Positions 32,255 to 33,944 of a stretch of 33,944 nt of DNA are shown piece after piece; the first letter of the stretch is position 1; each line of letters opens with the position of its first letter. This DNA comes from Mycoplasmatota bacterium (lineage in GTDB: Bacteria; Bacillota_I; Bacilli_A; Izemoplasmatales; Hujiaoplasmataceae): the NCBI GenBank assembly GCA_023132365.1, contig JAGLYJ010000003.1, forward strand, positions 1 to 33,944, written 5' to 3'. The position numbers and the translations under genes were made by a program. The notes under the pieces were generated by a model. It saw only the letters and a program-made list of their open reading frames with translations, searched no databases and was not told the DNA's origin.

Positions 32255-32596
32255 TCACTTATCCAGAACTTCGCCAGATTTTTTTGCAAATCTAACTTTA
32301 ACTTCTTTATCTTCTTTATTAACTTTTTTAGTTATTGTTTTATATCCTATTTTAGTAGGTTTTTTAGCTTTTGGATCCATTAACATAACATTTGAAGCGT
32401 TGATTGGTTTTTCAACTTCCATAATTCCACCATCTGGATTTGATTGAGATGGTTTTAAATGTTTCTTAACTTTAGATAATCCATCGCCTTCAAGTACAAC
32501 TCTATTAGATTTTACTAGAATTTTTAAAACTGTACCTTGTTTTCCTTTATCTGCACCAGAGATTATAACGACTTTATCGCCTTTTTTAAATTTCAT
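32255..32596 (-). CDS. rplX: 50S ribosomal protein L24
   Basis: 113 residues with the KOW motif [19 protein letters not shown] at the N-terminus and the [19 protein letters not shown] segment. Assembly initiator at the tunnel exit. AGGAGG ribosome site; ends in TGA, 11 bp before the rplE start. Confidence 0.98.
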   Translation of the reverse strand: MKFKKGDKVVIISGADKGKQGTVLKILVKSNRVVLEGDGLSKVKKHLKPSQSNPDGGIMEVEKPINASNVMLMDPKAKKPTKIGYKTITKKVNKEDKEVKVRFAKKSGEVLDK

Positions 32597-32608
32597 GATA
32601 TGCGCCTC

Positions 32609-32977
32609 CTATAATACTTCTGGAGCTAGAGAAACGATTTTTGTAAACTCTTTATCTCTTAACTCTCTTGCAACAGGACCAAAGATACGAGTCCCCTGTG
32701 GGCTTTTATCTTCTTTAATAATAACTGCTGCGTTGTCATCGAATTTAATGAATGAACCGTCTGCACGACGTATTGCTTGTTTTGTTCTAACTATAACTGC
32801 TCTTACTATCTCACTTTTTTTAATAGTACCACCTGGAGTGGCATTTTTTACAGTAGCAACAATGATGTCACCGACACTAGCATATTTACGACTAGTTCCA
32901 CCTAACACTTTGATTGTTAATATTTCACGAGCTCCTGAATTGTCAGCTACTTTAAGTCTAGTTTCTTGTTGTATCAT
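32609..32977 (-). CDS. rplN: 50S ribosomal protein L14
   Basis: 122 residues: [41 protein letters not shown] and [28 protein letters not shown]. Forms an intersubunit bridge. Standard length and place between rpsQ and rplX. Confidence 0.98.
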   Translation of the reverse strand: MIQQETRLKVADNSGAREILTIKVLGGTSRKYASVGDIIVATVKNATPGGTIKKSEIVRAVIVRTKQAIRRADGSFIKFDDNAAVIIKEDKSPQGTRIFGPVARELRDKEFTKIVSLAPEVL

Positions 32978-32991
32978 TATAAGCCTCCCAA

Positions 32992-33258
32992 TTAAAGAAC
33001 TTGTTGATGTTTTTCCACGATTTCAATTAAACGGAATTTCTTCGTTTTTGAAAGTGGACGACACTCTGTGATTTTAACAACATCTCCAGTATTAGCTTCG
33101 TTTTTTTCATCATGTGCTGTAAATTTTTTAGATGAGATTACTCTTTTGCTATATAAAGGATGTTTTTTATATGTAGTTATTAAAACTGAAATTGTTTTGT
33201 TGTTCTTTGCAGAAACAACAGTTCCAGTGAATATTCTACGATTTATTGTATTTTCCAT
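32992..33258 (-). CDS. rpsQ: 30S ribosomal protein S17
   Basis: 88 residues: [30 protein letters not shown] and [28 protein letters not shown]-fold primary 16S rRNA binder. GGAGGATATATT before the ATG. Confidence 0.98.
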   Translation of the reverse strand: MENTINRRIFTGTVVSAKNNKTISVLITTYKKHPLYSKRVISSKKFTAHDEKNEANTGDVVKITECRPLSKTKKFRLIEIVEKHQQVL

Positions 33259-33269
33259 AATATATCCTC

Positions 33270-33464
33270 CTATTTGCTTTCTCTCTCAGTAAGAATAGTC
33301 TTCATACGAGCGATTGTCTTTCTAACAGTACTTAAGCGTGCAGTATTTTCTAATTGACCAGTCGCTTGCTTAAAGCGTAAGTCAAATAATTCCTTCTTTA
33401 AATTTTCTATTTCATTCAAAATATTTTCAGCGTCCATCGCACGGATGTCTTTTGCATACATCAT
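33270..33464 (-). CDS. rpmC: 50S ribosomal protein L29
   Basis: 64 residues: [37 protein letters not shown], then [15 protein letters not shown]; two-helix protein at the tunnel exit. The start overlaps the rplP stop (ATGA); a second ATG follows at 33461. Confidence 0.98.
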   Translation of the reverse strand: MMYAKDIRAMDAENILNEIENLKKELFDLRFKQATGQLENTARLSTVRKTIARMKTILTERESK

Positions 33465-33883
33465 TTTGAATCACCACTTTCTCTATAAACAAACTTAGTT
33501 TTGATAGGTAGTTTATGAGCAGCTAATCTTAAAGCTTCTTTTGCAACCTCTTCGCTTACACCAGCAACTTCGAAAATTACTTGTCCTTTTTTAACTACTG
33601 CTACCCACTCTTCAGGTGAACCTTTACCAGAACCCATTCGTACTTCTAAAGGTTTTTTTGTTTTCGCTAAATGTGGGAATATTTTTATCCAAACTTGTCC
33701 CATTCTTTTCATATAACGTGTCATTGCAATACGACTTGCTTCTATTTGACGCGCTGTAATCCAAGTACCGTCTAATGCCATCAAACCATATTCTCCGAAG
33801 CCAACAACTGTGTTTCCCTTTGCTTTACCTTCGTAAGATACTCTATGAGGACGACGATATTTAGTTCTTTTAGGCATTAACAT
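33461..33883 (-). CDS. rplP: 50S ribosomal protein L16
   Basis: 140 residues beginning [23 protein letters not shown], with [18 protein letters not shown] and [19 protein letters not shown]. Close to the peptidyl-transferase centre; the residue normally hydroxylated in some bacteria lies in MGSGKG. AAAGGGGG 9 nt before ATG 33883 supports the first start. Ends in TGA within the rpmC start. Confidence 0.98.
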   Translation of the reverse strand: MLMPKRTKYRRPHRVSYEGKAKGNTVVGFGEYGLMALDGTWITARQIEASRIAMTRYMKRMGQVWIKIFPHLAKTKKPLEVRMGSGKGSPEEWVAVVKKGQVIFEVAGVSEEVAKEALRLAAHKLPIKTKFVYRESGDSK

Positions 33884-33885
33884 AA

Positions 33886-33944
33886 TTATTTAGCCCCCTT
33901 TTTCTTTGGAGGTAAAATTTCGCCCTTATAAATCCATACTTTAA
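33886..33944 (-). CDS. rpsC: 30S ribosomal protein S3, C-terminal end (partial)
   Basis: The last 18 codons of a gene that enters from the right edge: [18 protein letters not shown] then TAA. The [10 protein letters not shown] end and the position just before rplP identify S3. Too short for the ORF track; two bases lie between its stop and the rplP ATG, whose ribosome site is within it. Confidence 0.93.
   Translation of the reverse strand, partial: KVWIYKGEILPPKKKGAK

Noticed and set aside
1-33944. rRNA, tRNA, tmRNA, insertion sequences, prophage, CRISPR
   Set aside because: All gaps are under about 120 bp and are explained by promoters and terminators; no cloverleaf, transposase or phage gene is visible.

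Overview
This is a low-GC (roughly 30%), very gene-dense bacterial chromosome segment. It is almost all core housekeeping genes, and all but two genes lie on the minus strand. The gene content and order are Firmicutes-like (Bacillus-type blocks). The compactness, the very A+T-rich spacers and a reduced set of neighbours suggest a deep-branching Bacilli/Mollicutes relative such as the Izemoplasma/Haloplasma/Acholeplasma group. That placement is inference. TGA is used as a real stop codon (sigH, cysS, rplX, rplP, truA and znuC end in TGA) and Trp is TGG, so this is not a code-4 mycoplasma.

Layout read along the minus strand, from high to low coordinates. (1) 33944-23562: the end of the S10 operon, then the complete spc and alpha operons (rpsC end, rplP-rpmC-rpsQ-rplN-rplX-rplE-rpsN-rpsH-rplF-rplR-rpsE-rpmD-rplO-secY-adk-map-infA-rpmJ-rpsM-rpsK-rpoA-rplQ), closed by a strong terminator. 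(2) 23501-22067: a small accessory pair, an unrecognised membrane-anchored protein and a protein with a HEPN-like N-terminus plus two CBS domains. (3) 22046-18466: the energy-coupling-factor module ecfA1-ecfA2-ecfT, translationally coupled to truA. (4) 17 kb: a plus-strand metal-type ABC pair (znuC/znuB-like), divergent from tmk, with an A+T-only inverted repeat over its promoter. (5) 16779-10173: tmk-holB-ricT-trmN6-rsmI-DJ-1-metG, a recognisable Bacillus yaa/yab block without yabA and yazA. (6) rplM-rpsI. (7) Accessory single genes: a four-repeat YegP-like protein, cls-rmuC and a cold-shock gene. (8) 4830-516: cysS-mrnC-rlmB-sigH-rpmG-secE-nusG, the classic Firmicutes block minus yacP. (9) The start of an ABC-transporter ATPase running off the left edge.

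Functionally the window covers ribosome assembly, translation initiation, tRNA charging (Cys, Met), rRNA/tRNA modification (RlmB, RsmI, TrmN6, TruA), RNA processing (Mini-III, RicT), transcription (RpoA, NusG, a SigH-like sigma factor), the Sec translocon (SecY, SecE), and vitamin/metal uptake energisers. No rRNA, tRNA, CRISPR array, insertion sequence or prophage was seen. No gap without a gene exceeds about 120 bp. Promoters and hairpin terminators can be placed in most of the gaps.

The most unusual items are the HEPN-CBS protein and its unknown membrane neighbour, the degenerate SigH, the heptad-repeat tail on ribosomal protein S5, the N-terminal extension on TruA, a three-helix SecE, the TTG start of infA, and the 8-1-8 palindrome at the znu/tmk divergent promoter. 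None of these clearly amounts to a wholly new system.
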